Positions 1 through 9,733 of a DNA stretch of 64,000 nucleotides are shown here, piece by piece (the first letter of the stretch is position 1; every line of letters begins with the position of its first letter). The DNA is from Botryosphaeria dothidea (taxonomy: Eukaryota > Ascomycota > Dothideomycetes > Botryosphaeriales > Botryosphaeriaceae). The notes below the pieces were generated by a model. That model was not told the origin of the DNA. It saw only the letters and a program-made list of their open reading frames with translations, and made no database searches. A program made the translations under genes and the position numbers. The stretch spans positions 3,472,001-3,536,000 of the forward strand of contig WWBZ02000022.1 of NCBI GenBank assembly GCA_011503125.2, read 5' to 3'.

Positions 1-1
1 T

Positions 2-949
2 CGCTACAAGAGAGACAACGACAAACGGAAACTGTATCTCCTTTCCGAGGGAACGATCGCCTCGAACTCGCCAATGTACAAATTGCTGTCTCCTGCCGAG
101 ATCCAGTTGCGTGAGGCAAGTTTGAAGCAGCGCAAGCAGTTGATTGAGAGCAACCCATCGCTTCATATGAGCTTGACCCGCTTGTCTATCCGCAATATCC
201 CGCGTACTGTCTCTTCAAAGGATCTCAAGCAGCTTGCCCGCCAGGCCATTGTCGGCTTTGCCAAGGACATGAAGGAGGGCAAGCGCTCGCCCCTCTCGCA
301 AGAAGAATTACGTCGTGGTGACGCTGAGATGCGTGAAGCCGACAAAGAAAGAAAGAAGAAGGGCAAGGGTGTTGTCAGGCAGGCCAAGATTGTGTTCGAG
401 AACAAGGACGGCAGCAAAGTCAGCGAGAATAGCGGCGCCGGTCGGAGCAGAGGCTACGGTTTCATCGAGTACTACAATCATCGCCACGCCCTTATGGGTC
501 TCCGTTGGCTCAATGGTCATGCGATCGACTACAAGGCTTTGGAGACCCAGAAGGGCAACAGGTTGACGCCTGAAGATATCAAGGATAGGAAGAAACGCCT
601 CATTGTCGAATTCGCCATTGAGAACGCCCAGGTTGTCCAGAGGAGGAGAGAGTTGGAGACTAAGATGCTTGAGAAGACGCAGAAGAAAGCTACCGAGGAT
701 GGAACCGAGTCTGAGGATGGTGAAGGAGAAAAGACGCCCAAGAAGGGTCGCAAGGGGGGCAAATTTCAGAAGAGTGGCGCAAAGGGCGCAGGCAAACGGA
801 AGAGGGGACAAGACGATAATGAGGAGTCTCTGAGAAAGAAGGATACCAAGTCAGCAGCGCCGAAGGATGAGAAGCTTGCAAAGCAGCAGAGGATCATCGC
901 TAGGAAACGGCAGATGCGGCGCGCCCGCAACAAAGGTACCAAGCGGTAA
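2..949 (+). CDS. NOP4: Nucleolar RNA-binding protein Nop4 (RBM28-like), 3' part
   Basis: The reading frame is open from the left edge (RYKRDNDKRKLYLLSEG) through an internal Met at 74 to the TAA at 947-949, so the gene begins outside the window. The visible part is about 315 residues. It matches the end of Nop4, a multi-RRM nucleolar protein needed for 60S ribosome subunit maturation and 27S pre-rRNA processing. The last RRM is clear: RNP2-like LSIRNIPRTV near residue 60 and RNP1-like SRGYGFIEY near residue 150. Between them lies the long lysine-rich insertion typical of this RRM. The tail, from about residue 215, is highly basic and acidic (KKGRKGGKF, KRKRGQ, ARKRQMRRARNKG), as expected for a nucleolar protein. 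No intron is seen in this part. Family assignment is from recalled similarity and is strong. Confidence 0.88.
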   Translation, partial: RYKRDNDKRKLYLLSEGTIASNSPMYKLLSPAEIQLREASLKQRKQLIESNPSLHMSLTRLSIRNIPRTVSSKDLKQLARQAIVGFAKDMKEGKRSPLSQEELRRGDAEMREADKERKKKGKGVVRQAKIVFENKDGSKVSENSGAGRSRGYGFIEYYNHRHALMGLRWLNGHAIDYKALETQKGNRLTPEDIKDRKKRLIVEFAIENAQVVQRRRELETKMLEKTQKKATEDGTESEDGEGEKTPKKGRKGGKFQKSGAKGAGKRKRGQDDNEESLRKKDTKSAAPKDEKLAKQQRIIARKRQMRRARNKGTKR

Positions 950-2514
950 CGTGGAATATCACGAAGACTACCACGTGGGTTTCAGACGTCGGTACCATCA
1001 TTTCATTTCTCGTGCATTTTATGCACTTCAGTGGATAGAAAAAAAAACATGCATTATATCCGGTCGTCAATAACAGTCTTTCTCGCCTTCAACTATCCTT
1101 ATTATTGCATCGACCGCAAAGGAAGTGAGGAAAATCTGTTTTCACTCACCCATCGTGTTTGCTCTCAACTTCTTCACCAATCGGCTTGCATCCCATCAAT
1201 GGTTGCATGGATCTCTTTGGTTTGACTCAGAGCCCCTGATTTGTTCCGTCTGCAGTGTCAATCGGCAGTATAACGCTACAGCAGATATCCGAGTATAGCC
1301 CTTTCGTTGATATTGGAATGGAACCTTGGCTTTCGTTAAGGCTGTGTTTCCTGTTCAGGATTGGAGCGGGCCGAACCTTGGTGCCGCACGCCCGATCCGT
1401 CCAGGCAATCTTGCTGCACGATGCAAAGCGCCCGGAAGGGAGCTCATGCATGGCTCTGCTACACCAAGCTCATGTGGGCAAGCGTCTCAGGTATCCTGAG
1501 ATGAAGTCCACAAACATTTGACCGGACTCCAAGTCAACGTCTAGTACTACACTGGGTGGGACCAGTTACAGGCGAAAGCAGGTCTTAATGCGATTTGTAT
1601 CATACTAAAAGTTCCGGACCCCAGACCATTATCCATTCAGGCTCATCCCCACTGTTCTGTGCGAGGATAGCTGACCACCTCCGCACGTTACGGCGCTTTG
1701 ACCCAATTGTCGCGAGCCGGGCAGATTTTCTGCTGGAATCCACGGCTGAAGGGCTCTTTGGGATGGCTCTCCAATCAGCTTGCAGGGTTCACACGGGAAG
1801 AAGCGCCAGACTTGCCTTGTCCGTTGAAAGGCACAGACTCTCCTCTATGGAACTGAGTATCAAGACTTTCCTCAATCTGAGGAAGCTAAGGCTGGTTTTT
1901 GTGAGCAATCGGAAGGAGCTCTTTCGTCTGCCGAGGCCTTCAATGAGTGGATCAAATCTCCTTCTGGGCGCTCATGGTGGTTCAGTATGTTCCCGGATAT
2001 GGGAGGGAGAGATCTTGGACTTTGGCGTATATAAAGGTATGCCACTGACGGTGTAGACGGTCATAGCAACATCAAACGGCGGCAATTGTCTTTTCGTCTT
2101 TGCAAAGAAAGCTTGCCTCTGTTCTTTTATACCCTAATCCAGCGCATAGCTGCACAAGCCTTCGCGCTCTTATCCTTTGACACTTTTTGACAACGGCTGT
2201 CGGCCGCTCTGGGACAAGACACAAGCACTTGCACACGCCGAGAAAGCCTCGTACGTATATGACATGCCATTCCAGCTGCATAATCACCAATCCCAGAGGT
2301 TCCGGTGCCTTCGCTCCCGTTTGACATACGCCACTACCACCGCCACTGACACACAAATTGTTCCTCGATCAGTTAGATCGTCCGCGTCTTGGGCATCTCC
2401 GACCAATCAACAAGGACTGCAAGCCCTCAACACCCCCGGTCAAAGTACCCATCAACTCCCAACCCCTCGACGATCTCCCAACTTTCTTCACCGCTTCTTC
2501 ACACTCGGCCGACC
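950..2514. other. Intergenic region without a recognisable gene
   Basis: This is the 3' flank of NOP4 and the upstream region of the small gene at 2515. Several open frames of 60-150 codons occur on both strands, but they start at arbitrary points, overlap each other and show no recognisable domain, so I treat them as chance. The last 350 bases or so before 2515 are pyrimidine- and CA-rich, as is common in fungal 5' untranslated regions. Confidence 0.5.
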
Positions 2515-2733
2515 ATGTGCCAGTACGAAGCAATTCACTACCACTGCAGCCACGTGGGCCGCCGTCTGATCAAGCACTGTCACTTCGCGCGCAACGATCC
2601 CAACCACCAGTGCTTTGGCGCGTGGAGCATCAAGAGGGAGTGGAAGCAGCCTTTCGAGAACTGTCCGGGTTGCGTGGCGGCCGGCTTGCCACAACAGACC
2701 GGCGCCACGATGTTCGGAGGGCAGAAGATGTGA
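2515..2733 (+). CDS. Small Cys/His-rich protein, unknown function
   Basis: ATG at 2515, TGA at 2731-2733, 72 codons, no intron. The first 57 residues hold a dense set of possible metal ligands: Cys2, Cys11-x-His13, His21-Cys22-His23, His31-x-Cys33 and a closing Cys50-x-x-Cys53. Other notable parts are a HCHFARNDP segment and a CFGAWSIKREW segment. I have the impression of similar short proteins in other ascomycetes, always beginning MCQYE or close to it, but no named family comes to mind. A zinc-binding fold is an inference from the ligand spacing. The upstream frame is open for about 40 more codons, but it is compositionally unlike the rest (Ser/Thr/Pro-rich) and probably untranslated; the ATG at 2515 puts the conserved-looking motif at the N terminus. 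The short C-terminal tail (TGATMFGGQKM) looks disordered. Confidence 0.6.
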   Translation: MCQYEAIHYHCSHVGRRLIKHCHFARNDPNHQCFGAWSIKREWKQPFENCPGCVAAGLPQQTGATMFGGQKM

Positions 2734-3769
2734 TGATGCAAACCAGAGTTTGGCGTAGTCAGGAGATGTCGAAGCAGTGGCGGCAACTTTCCCTTTCCCT
2801 TCCCGCAGTCATTTATCCAAAACAGAAGAAGCATGTTGGGCGACGTACACACTCGCTGTTGTGGCGTCTCTGCTGCGTTCCAATTGGCGGCCAAGATTGA
2901 TGCTTATTGTTTTTGGGCGGACATGAGCGTTGCGAAAATGTCATTGAACCAAGGCGGACTCCTCAAAGATTGTTGTCTTTTGAATTGGTTATGCTTGTTT
3001 GTTTTCTGCTATTGCTTTTGAGCACGTCAACGGGTATGATGATGATAGTAGTGTTTTCTCTTGTTTTCTTGCTTATTGTCTGTATTCCTCTTTGCAGCAT
3101 TGTCATTCTCGTTTTGAAAAGTTGTATATCTAACAAAAAGGTTGCTCTTTCTGCCTTTTTTCTATGTCTAGGTTGAAAATTGACCTCATGGCTCATCATC
3201 CATACATTCACTTCAATGGAAACCCAGCAAGGGAAAAACTTGACAAAAAAAATCAGCTCTGAACAATCTGCGTGTAATAGCGCACGTGAAGTGAGAAGTG
3301 AATGGAGAAGAGTAAGAGGGGGTTCGAACGAAATCGTGCATGCCAAAGCTGGCGTGTTCGGGTTACGTGGCCAATGATGTAGCACATACGCACCTGCTTC
3401 AGCCCTTCATAATGCGAAGGCGCTAAATCTCCGCATCCGCAAGTAGATCTGTGCAGGCCTGCGCTTTCGGTCTGCAAAAACCCGGCCACCCGTCTTCTCA
3501 AAACACAAAGAGGTACAGCAGGGAAAGACAGCAGGCCAAGCCAAGCACGACAACGCTCGCGCCAGGCCGTTGCCCGATATCCGGTTTCGTCGCCATCGTT
3601 CTTCAAATTTTGCACATAGCTTGTAAGCCCCATCTGCCCCACGAGATATGAGTGGTTGACACCATAATCTGGCCTCATTTCTCCGCACACGTCACAACAA
3701 CCCGCTGCAACATCTGCATGTAGGGCTTGCTTTTTCCATGGAAAAAAGTGTCCGATTCATTTTGATTAC
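2734..3769. other. Intergenic region, T-rich, no gene seen
   Basis: This span separates the 3' end of the small gene from the 3' end of the Dap1-like gene on the other strand (tail-to-tail). The stretch 2980-3180 is strongly T-rich and codes only low-complexity hydrophobic peptides in any frame. Such T-rich tracts are usual around fungal 3' ends. I see no RNA gene or repeat. Confidence 0.5.
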
Positions 3770-4421
3770 TTACAGAGTAGCACTACTGCCAGCGTCCCGC
3801 TGAACCTTGCCCACAATGTTGTAGCGCTTGCTAAAGAAGGTGTACCACTCGTCGAGGACCGTCTTCTCCTTGTCAGAAAGATCCTCCCACTCCGGACGGC
3901 AGTCCTCGGGCTTGAGAGAGGACTGGGCAAGAGCGCGGTTCGGCTCCTTGCCGGCGAAGACTGCGGAGAAAAATCAGGGGCGTTAGGGCTATGGGATCTG
4001 TTGCACCAGAACGGTGATCTGCAGGGTTGCGTTTGTGGCCTCGCGTTCCGGATACGGCGGTTGATTGAGTAAGAGAGAGAACTGCACTCACCTTTGTATT
4101 GGCCGGTAGGGCCATATGCCTCATTCTTAGAGACATCGAACACTGTGCCCTGCAGTTCTCGTATTAGTGCGGGTGGGAGGCAGAGCCGACTTGGGGCCTA
4201 CCTTGATGGCGACGAGCGTGGGATAGCCCTCGTTAGTGCCTGCAATGGAGCGTCAGTGTAACGGTTGAGTTGAGCTGATGGCGACAATAGCAAATACCGT
4301 CGCATTTGACCAGGTAATCAAGAGTGATGGGATCGTCCTTGGGCGGGTCGAGTTGGACAGGCTTCTTCGGCTCGAAGCGCTTAGGCTCCTCAACGTGGTT
4401 GGCGTCACGCTTCTGGTCCAT
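3770..4421 (-). CDS. Cytochrome b5-like heme/steroid-binding protein, Dap1/MAPR type
   Basis: Four exons on the minus strand: 4298-4421, 4202-4239, 4092-4149 and 3770-3960, giving 136 residues. Phases agree, and every intron has a GT donor and a CAG acceptor. The start ATG (4421-4419) opens MDQKRDANHVEEPK. The protein has the cytochrome b5-like core of the membrane-associated progesterone receptor family: ITLDYLVKCDG, then YPTLVAIKGTVFDVS, then YGPTGQYKVFAGKEPNRAL, and a C-terminal WYTFFSKRYNIVGKV. In yeast and mammals such proteins bind heme and support cytochrome P450 enzymes of sterol synthesis (Erg11/CYP51). There is no N-terminal membrane segment, so this copy is probably soluble or peripherally bound. 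The TAA overlaps a perfect donor-like GTAAGT, so a longer 3' end by splicing cannot be fully excluded. Confidence 0.82.
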
Positions 4422-4979
4422 GGCTTTCTGGATTCTGGCTCTGTTTGCTGGTGGATAAGTTTGCCTGGTGCAAGGGCGGGCGGGTGAGGAGAACGATCGA
4501 ATAATGTGACAGACGTTGGTGATGATCTCAGCGGGGATGGTGGGGCGCACTTTCCCGCCAATAAGACGGCCCTCGGCGCCTGCCTCGCGCCTCGGTTACA
4601 CTTGACTTTGTCGCCACTGCTGCATCACCGCCGCTTTCCTCTTCCCTTCTCATCACGCCTCACATCACTGGTTTCTTTGCTTGGCCAGCTCAAAGGCACC
4701 CGACATTACATCAGAGACCCAGGATCATCAAAGATCTTTTCATATGCCCAAGTCTAGGTCGCTACGTGAGACAACTTCATGGTCCTGACCAGCGCCGCCC
4801 GGAAGCATTTGACAGCACCAATCAATGAATACTTCGACACATCTTATGTCCAATCATCGAAGAGGACGTCTCCCGAATCCCACAGCCCCCACGCATCTCT
4901 TCAACGCCAGCTCGGTCTTTCCTGGCCGTACCACCTTCCATAGTCGTACAGTGCTCGTGGAAGTTACGCTTTTGTCTCA
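4422..4979. other. Intergenic spacer upstream of the Dap1-like gene
   Basis: This 558-base span lies between the start of the Dap1-like gene (4421) and the stop of the agmatinase gene (4980), both on the minus strand. It must hold the Dap1-like promoter and the agmatinase 3' end. The part 4600-4700 is CT-rich on the plus strand. No coding potential or repeat is seen. Confidence 0.5.
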
Positions 4980-7173
4980 CTACATTTCGTCCCCCTTGGA
5001 CTTGACAGGCTTTTGCACCATCAGTGTGAGGAGAGAATCGGCTACTTGCGCTGCTGCAAGCACCGTTGTCTCTCCTGTATTATCCCACACCGGGGATACC
5101 TCGACTTGTCCAGCATCAGCAACAAGCTACGTTTCGGGTCGATTTATGCTTACCAATGTCAGCACCGACTACTCGGAGTCCGCTCAGTCCATCGAGAACA
5201 CTCAAAAGCTCTCGTGTCGACCATCCACCAGGCTCGGCAGTGCCGGTGGCTTGACCCGTCAGCATCAGATATCTATAGAAGCCGCCAATCTGTAACTTAC
5301 CAGGCGCGAAGGCAGGGTCCAGGACGTCAATGTCAACCGAGATGTAGACCTTATTGTCACCAACCCGCGCCTTCAAACGATCAATGACACCGTTTATGCC
5401 GATCTTATCGATCTCCCTGGCCTTGACCATATCGAACCCGCATTTGATATCATTGCGGACATCTCCCTTGGGTCGCATCACTGGAGCTCGAATACCTGCA
5501 TGAATTGAGGTGTTGCGGATCAAACCCTCTTCATGCGCTATGTGAAGGAAGGTTCCATGATTGACTCCCTGCATTCGTCGTCATCAGTCATCTTTCATTT
5601 GGTGTGAAGCGCTGGTAATACGCACCGCATAGTGTGAGATGCCTCCCCCTGCCCATTGTCAACTGTCAGGTTCCATCAGATACACGATGATTCACTTACC
5701 AAGAACATCCGGATCCCAGGTGTCTGCAGCTCTGCGTCAGCCAAACCCAGAAACAACGCCATCACAACGTACCAAGATGACTGTCAAAATGGATGACGCT
5801 GACAGGTCCCCATTTCTCGGCGGCGGACCTCAAGGCTGACAGCGTTGTCGTATGATCGCCACCCAGCGTGATGATTCTGGGCGTTGAGTAGTCGCTTGTA
5901 TTCGTTGTACGCCCAGCGATGACCTGTAGCACACACATCCCTCGTCAGTGCTCACTTGCGCCGCCAGGACCCGTTCCGATTCGGTCGTTGCTTTTCTCCC
6001 GGGATTCTCCACTGCAGCACAAATCATTGGCTTGGAGTAAGTGCATGCATACGTGTAGCGACAGGCTCATTTCACCGCGTGAATACTTGCCGACTGCGCC
6101 GGTACGACTTCAACGATGCTCCGGGAAGCGGAGGACTCGGGTAGCGCCACCCACGCCCAGGAGCTTCAGAGACGTAGTACGTACCTTGTGTGCCCTGTCT
6201 AGTTGCTTGAGAGCAACCGTGTTGTCCTATCGCCGTCTTAGTTGAGAGTAGCTGATGCAAAGCAGATGCTTGCAGACACAGAGCCGTCTCATACCAGAAA
6301 AGTTAATGGTGCATCTCCGCAATCAACGATCTTTGCCCAGCCGTGGTAGGCGCTTTCTCCTGCAGACACGTCATAGATTCATTAGCCTTGCTTGCGCAAA
6401 TATACCCCGGACCCCGTCTGCTGCGCTAGTGCTCGAGGAATCCGGCGCAAGAGACGTCTTGACAGCTCGCCTCTCACGCCATAGCACCGAAAGGCGGACT
6501 AGACACGTTGCGCAGATGACCGGCATCGTGCCACCGGAGACGTGCAGCGATCTTCCGCATGGAAAGCCGCCTGCCTAGTCCCTGCCTCCCCCCCCCCCTC
6601 TTTTGAGGCTCGTGTCGGCGCATTCCGTAGACCTGTATCACCTGCAACGCATCGCGGAATCTTGCATTGAATCGCATTCTTTCGGAACCACATCCCGTCT
6701 CCGTCTCAAAGTGGAAGACGAAGGACTGCTCACCAGTGTAAATGTTCCAGGTATCAGACTGCATCCTCTTTGAGCCTCCCCGGATTCCTCCAGGTCCATA
6801 TCGGGCACCGGGCCGAGCAGTCACGCCCTACATTATCTCGATTAGGAATGCGCATAGAACCCCTTGAGTGATAAAAGAAGTCACTTACAGTATCAAACGG
6901 CGCTCCCAAGAACGCAATATCAAATTTCTCCACGCCCGCTCCATCTACCGCTAGACAGTGTACGTACGGCAGATTCGCAAAAGTGCTCAAACCTGCAAAC
7001 TTGGCGCCAGAAATATCATCATTCATAACATTACCAGCGGCACCGAACTCAGAGCCCTGCTGTACGGGGACCTGCTGGTTCCGGTAGCCCGACAGTGGGG
7101 GAAAAGTGATTTCCCGGCCGAAGGCGAGGAAGGGAAGCAAAGAAACGAGGGCAGTGGAGTGAATTGGCGGCAT
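4980..7173 (-). CDS. Agmatinase (ureohydrolase), predicted secreted
   Basis: Ten minus-strand exons: 6889-7173, 6734-6827, 6295-6359, 6185-6226, 5773-5923, 5700-5723, 5626-5648, 5301-5568, 5154-5249 and 4980-5104. All phases match and the product is 390 residues, the usual size. Ureohydrolases of this type cleave agmatine to putrescine and urea with two manganese ions. The metal-binding motifs are intact: GGDHTTT, HFDSHLDTWD and [13 protein letters not shown]. Also visible are [12 protein letters not shown] and [14 protein letters not shown] hydrophobic N terminus ([12 protein letters not shown]) looks like a signal peptide, as in many fungal members, so export or vacuolar delivery is likely. 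Substrate is inferred; related guanidino-acid hydrolases cannot be excluded. Oddities are two mini-exons of 24 and 23 bases, two AAG acceptors, and a 374-base intron holding an 11-C run (6588-6598). Confidence 0.87.
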
Positions 7174-7884
7174 TTTGAGTATGGAGATTTAATTGACGAC
7201 AGAGGATGGAAGAAGAGGGATCAAAAAGGCTGAAATAATGATATGGCTTCGAGCGGTATCTATGGTGATGTGTTACTGCGCTTTAGATGTCATCGAATGC
7301 TAGACGGAAGATGGCGCTAGGCCGACAAAGGAAAGTACTTCCTCTAGCTCGCTCTTATTGCCGGGGAAGTGGGGAATTGCCGGTGTTCGCAGAGAAAGCA
7401 ACAGCGAGCATAGAGCACATCGAAGACGGCTAGCATATCAAAGATGCGGAGAAGGGAGCGGCATATCCATGACGACTTTTAATTAAAAATCCAGGGATTG
7501 GCGCAAGTCCGCATGAAGACAGCGTGTGCGCCAAGATTTCTGTCGGCGTTCCCATTCTGACCTGTAAAAGTCGTCGATTCCTCTTCACACTCGACATACT
7601 TCAAGCAATCACTGTACACTTAACCCCAAATGCGCCCGAGCTTACCGGAAAGTTCGCCTTTCCCTATTGCACCGTATCCTTCCCAGATTCACGCTACCTC
7701 CCAATGCCCGCTCTGCACGACTTAAACAGGATGGCAAACGAGTGATCGATGTCTTTGCAGAACCATCTTACCCTTAGAAAACTAGTAACAAAATGTCCCA
7801 TCCTGGTATCCTGTGCCCTATCGAAATTTGGAAAAGCTCAGTCCAGGAGCCAAACTGCATCCAGAGGTTGGCCAAGAGAGAGGC
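7174..7884. other. Promoter region of agmatinase and 3' flank of the CUE gene
   Basis: This 711-base non-coding span lies between two minus-strand genes. It holds the promoter and 5' leader of the agmatinase gene (right of 7173) and the 3' end of the CUE-domain gene (stop at 7885). No open frame here resembles a known family. I see no repeat. Confidence 0.5.
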
Positions 7885-9396
7885 TTATTTCTTCCCGGCC
7901 AAGAGCTCTTCGGCGACCTTGTCCTTCTGTCCCACGCTTCCACTCCTCTCCTTCTCCGCAGGGCCCGGACCCGTGGATGATCCAGCATCCTTCGTATCAT
8001 TTGCCTCCGTCTCGGCAGCGGCCTTCTTCAGTCTCTCGGTATCCTCGGCCTTGATGTCCTTGGTCTTCGCCTCCTGCTCGTCATCGCTATCGCCCAGGCT
8101 GAAGGGATCGTGGTCATCGGCTTCGGGGTTCGGCGCCACGGACGTCAGAGGCTGCCACTTCTTGGTCTTGTTTGCGCCGGGCGACGGCTGGCGGGGAGGG
8201 GTAGGATTACGGTATAGCGCGTCAACTTCGTCAACGGGGCCGGATTGCGGAGGCTTAGGGGTGGGCTTGAAGAGATCAGGGTTCGCTGAAGGGCGGTTAG
8301 AACGCTTCTGAGCTGCTATGCGGAAAACGTCGATTAGGTCTGAACAGCGCAACAAAATAGGGATCAAGTGCCAGATTTACGCACCCTCATTGTCCCGGAG
8401 CTCGAGCGCGGCGAAGTCATCGCCGAGCACGCGAGGGTCGGCATCGTAGCGCTCGCGATCATTGCTGCGCCTGCCTTCGGCACTCCTGCGAATGCCGTAC
8501 AGTTGATCTGATTGCGAAGGCCCAAAGTTTTGGGGGCGATACTGGCTGGATCCCGCCTGATCCGGCTGTGGCTCGTCTTCCTCCTCTCCGTCCAGCTTCT
8601 TCTTGAAGTCGGTTATCCACTTGTTGACTTTTGTCTGGGTCTCGAGGAAGCCCTTCTTGATGTTCTCTTGGATGACAGGAAGATCATCTATGCCCGTCAG
8701 CATTGTAAAGGCGCGCGAAAGGCAAGGTGCATTTCTCACCATCGAAGAAACTGTGCTCACGATCATCCTCGTCCGGCGCACGGCGTTGCTGTTGTGGGTG
8801 GCCCCTGCTGCCCGAGGACTGGAAGTGGGCGGCCAGCTGGCGGGCGTACAGTTCATCCTGCTCGAGCTGCGTACGTGGCTGGCTGGGGCGCGGCGGTTGA
8901 GGCGGCGGGATTTCCTCTGCCTGGAAATTCGGGTCGGACATGCCTTGTATGCGTCAGCTCGGATCCTGGTCGGCGCGACACGTAAACGTACTCAGCAAGG
9001 CATTGAAGGCAGGCTCGACCTTGCCATGGCTTGCGACCAAGACGGCTTTGACAACCTTGGGGTCGGTGTCCGGGAAGGCCTCGATAAGAGTGGCTTCTGC
9101 CTGCGCCATGGGGCTCATGGGTCGCGGCGGCTTCGGAGGGGGTGTTTCGTCTTCGTTGTTGGCAGGCTCCTGGAAGCTCACCTTTTTGGGCTGCGGCGAG
9201 GTAGTAGAAGGGGCGGCGGCGGCAGGCGTCGGCGCCTCATCGTCGGAAGCGAAATCTATGTCATGTTTTGTAGTGATGCTCTCCTATATATATCAGCTTC
9301 GGGTCGATCCATTTGCTATGTAGCGATCAATTTCGCGCGGGGCGCCTATGGACATACTGGGCGGGGCCTCTTCTCATCGGCCGGTTTCTCGGACAT
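7885..9396 (-). CDS. CUE5: CUE-domain ubiquitin-binding autophagy adaptor, Cue5-like
   Basis: Five minus-strand exons: 9358-9396, 8992-9283, 8740-8943, 8385-8687 and 7885-8339; 430 residues. The start sits in a perfect GCCGCCATG context. A CUE domain lies near residues 65-105 (AEATLIEAFPDTDPKVVKAVL, ending in AFNALLSMSDPNF). It is followed by QLEQDELYARQLAAHF and a conserved helix (LPVIQENIKKGFLETQTKV). In yeast, Cue5 binds ubiquitylated cargo through the CUE domain and Atg8 through an AIM, sending aggregates and proteasomes to the vacuole. A matching AIM core, WQPL, is present in KKWQPLTS in the last exon, followed by an acidic FSLGDSDDE. Proline-rich PPPKPPRP stretches are typical. The first intron was placed by phase: its acceptor is TAG at 9286-9284; a nearer TAG would break the frame. 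Confidence 0.85.
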
Positions 9397-9733
9397 GGCG
9401 GCGGGCGGATGTGTAGCGACAAGCGCTCAGGTCTCAGTTGCTGCGAGTAGTTTCCGAGGGCAAGAGTATTGAGGTTGAACGGTGGTGGGGAGAGTTGGTC
9501 TGCAGCCTGGAGGCTAGAATGTACCAGCTTGGTCCCGACGCGGCAGTGCCCCTGCCCTGCGCCGCGCAATGACGTTTTTTCGGCAACTTCTATTGCCGGG
9601 CCTGCCCAAAATCATCAACCACCCACCGACCATTGTCAAAGGGGCCACACCTGATCGCTTAATGCCTGTGGTCCAGACGATCCACCGGCCCGCCCCTTAG
9701 CCGCACGGTGCTCGATTTCACGCAGCCTCCCCC
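9397..9733. promoter_or_regulatory. Shared promoter region of the CUE5-like and DHX35-like genes
   Basis: The two genes diverge from this 337-base span. It must therefore hold both promoters and both 5' leaders. No TATA box stands out, which is usual for fungal housekeeping genes. There are CA- and CT-rich stretches close to the plus-strand ATG (9734). Confidence 0.45.

Noticed and set aside
1595..2056. 153-codon plus-strand frame
   Set aside because: Mixed composition without a domain and no good start context. Nearby frames of similar size on the other strand suggest chance.
3310..3340. GGTTCGAA stretch resembling a tRNA T-loop/B box
   Set aside because: No matching A box upstream and no acceptor or anticodon stem could be built around it.
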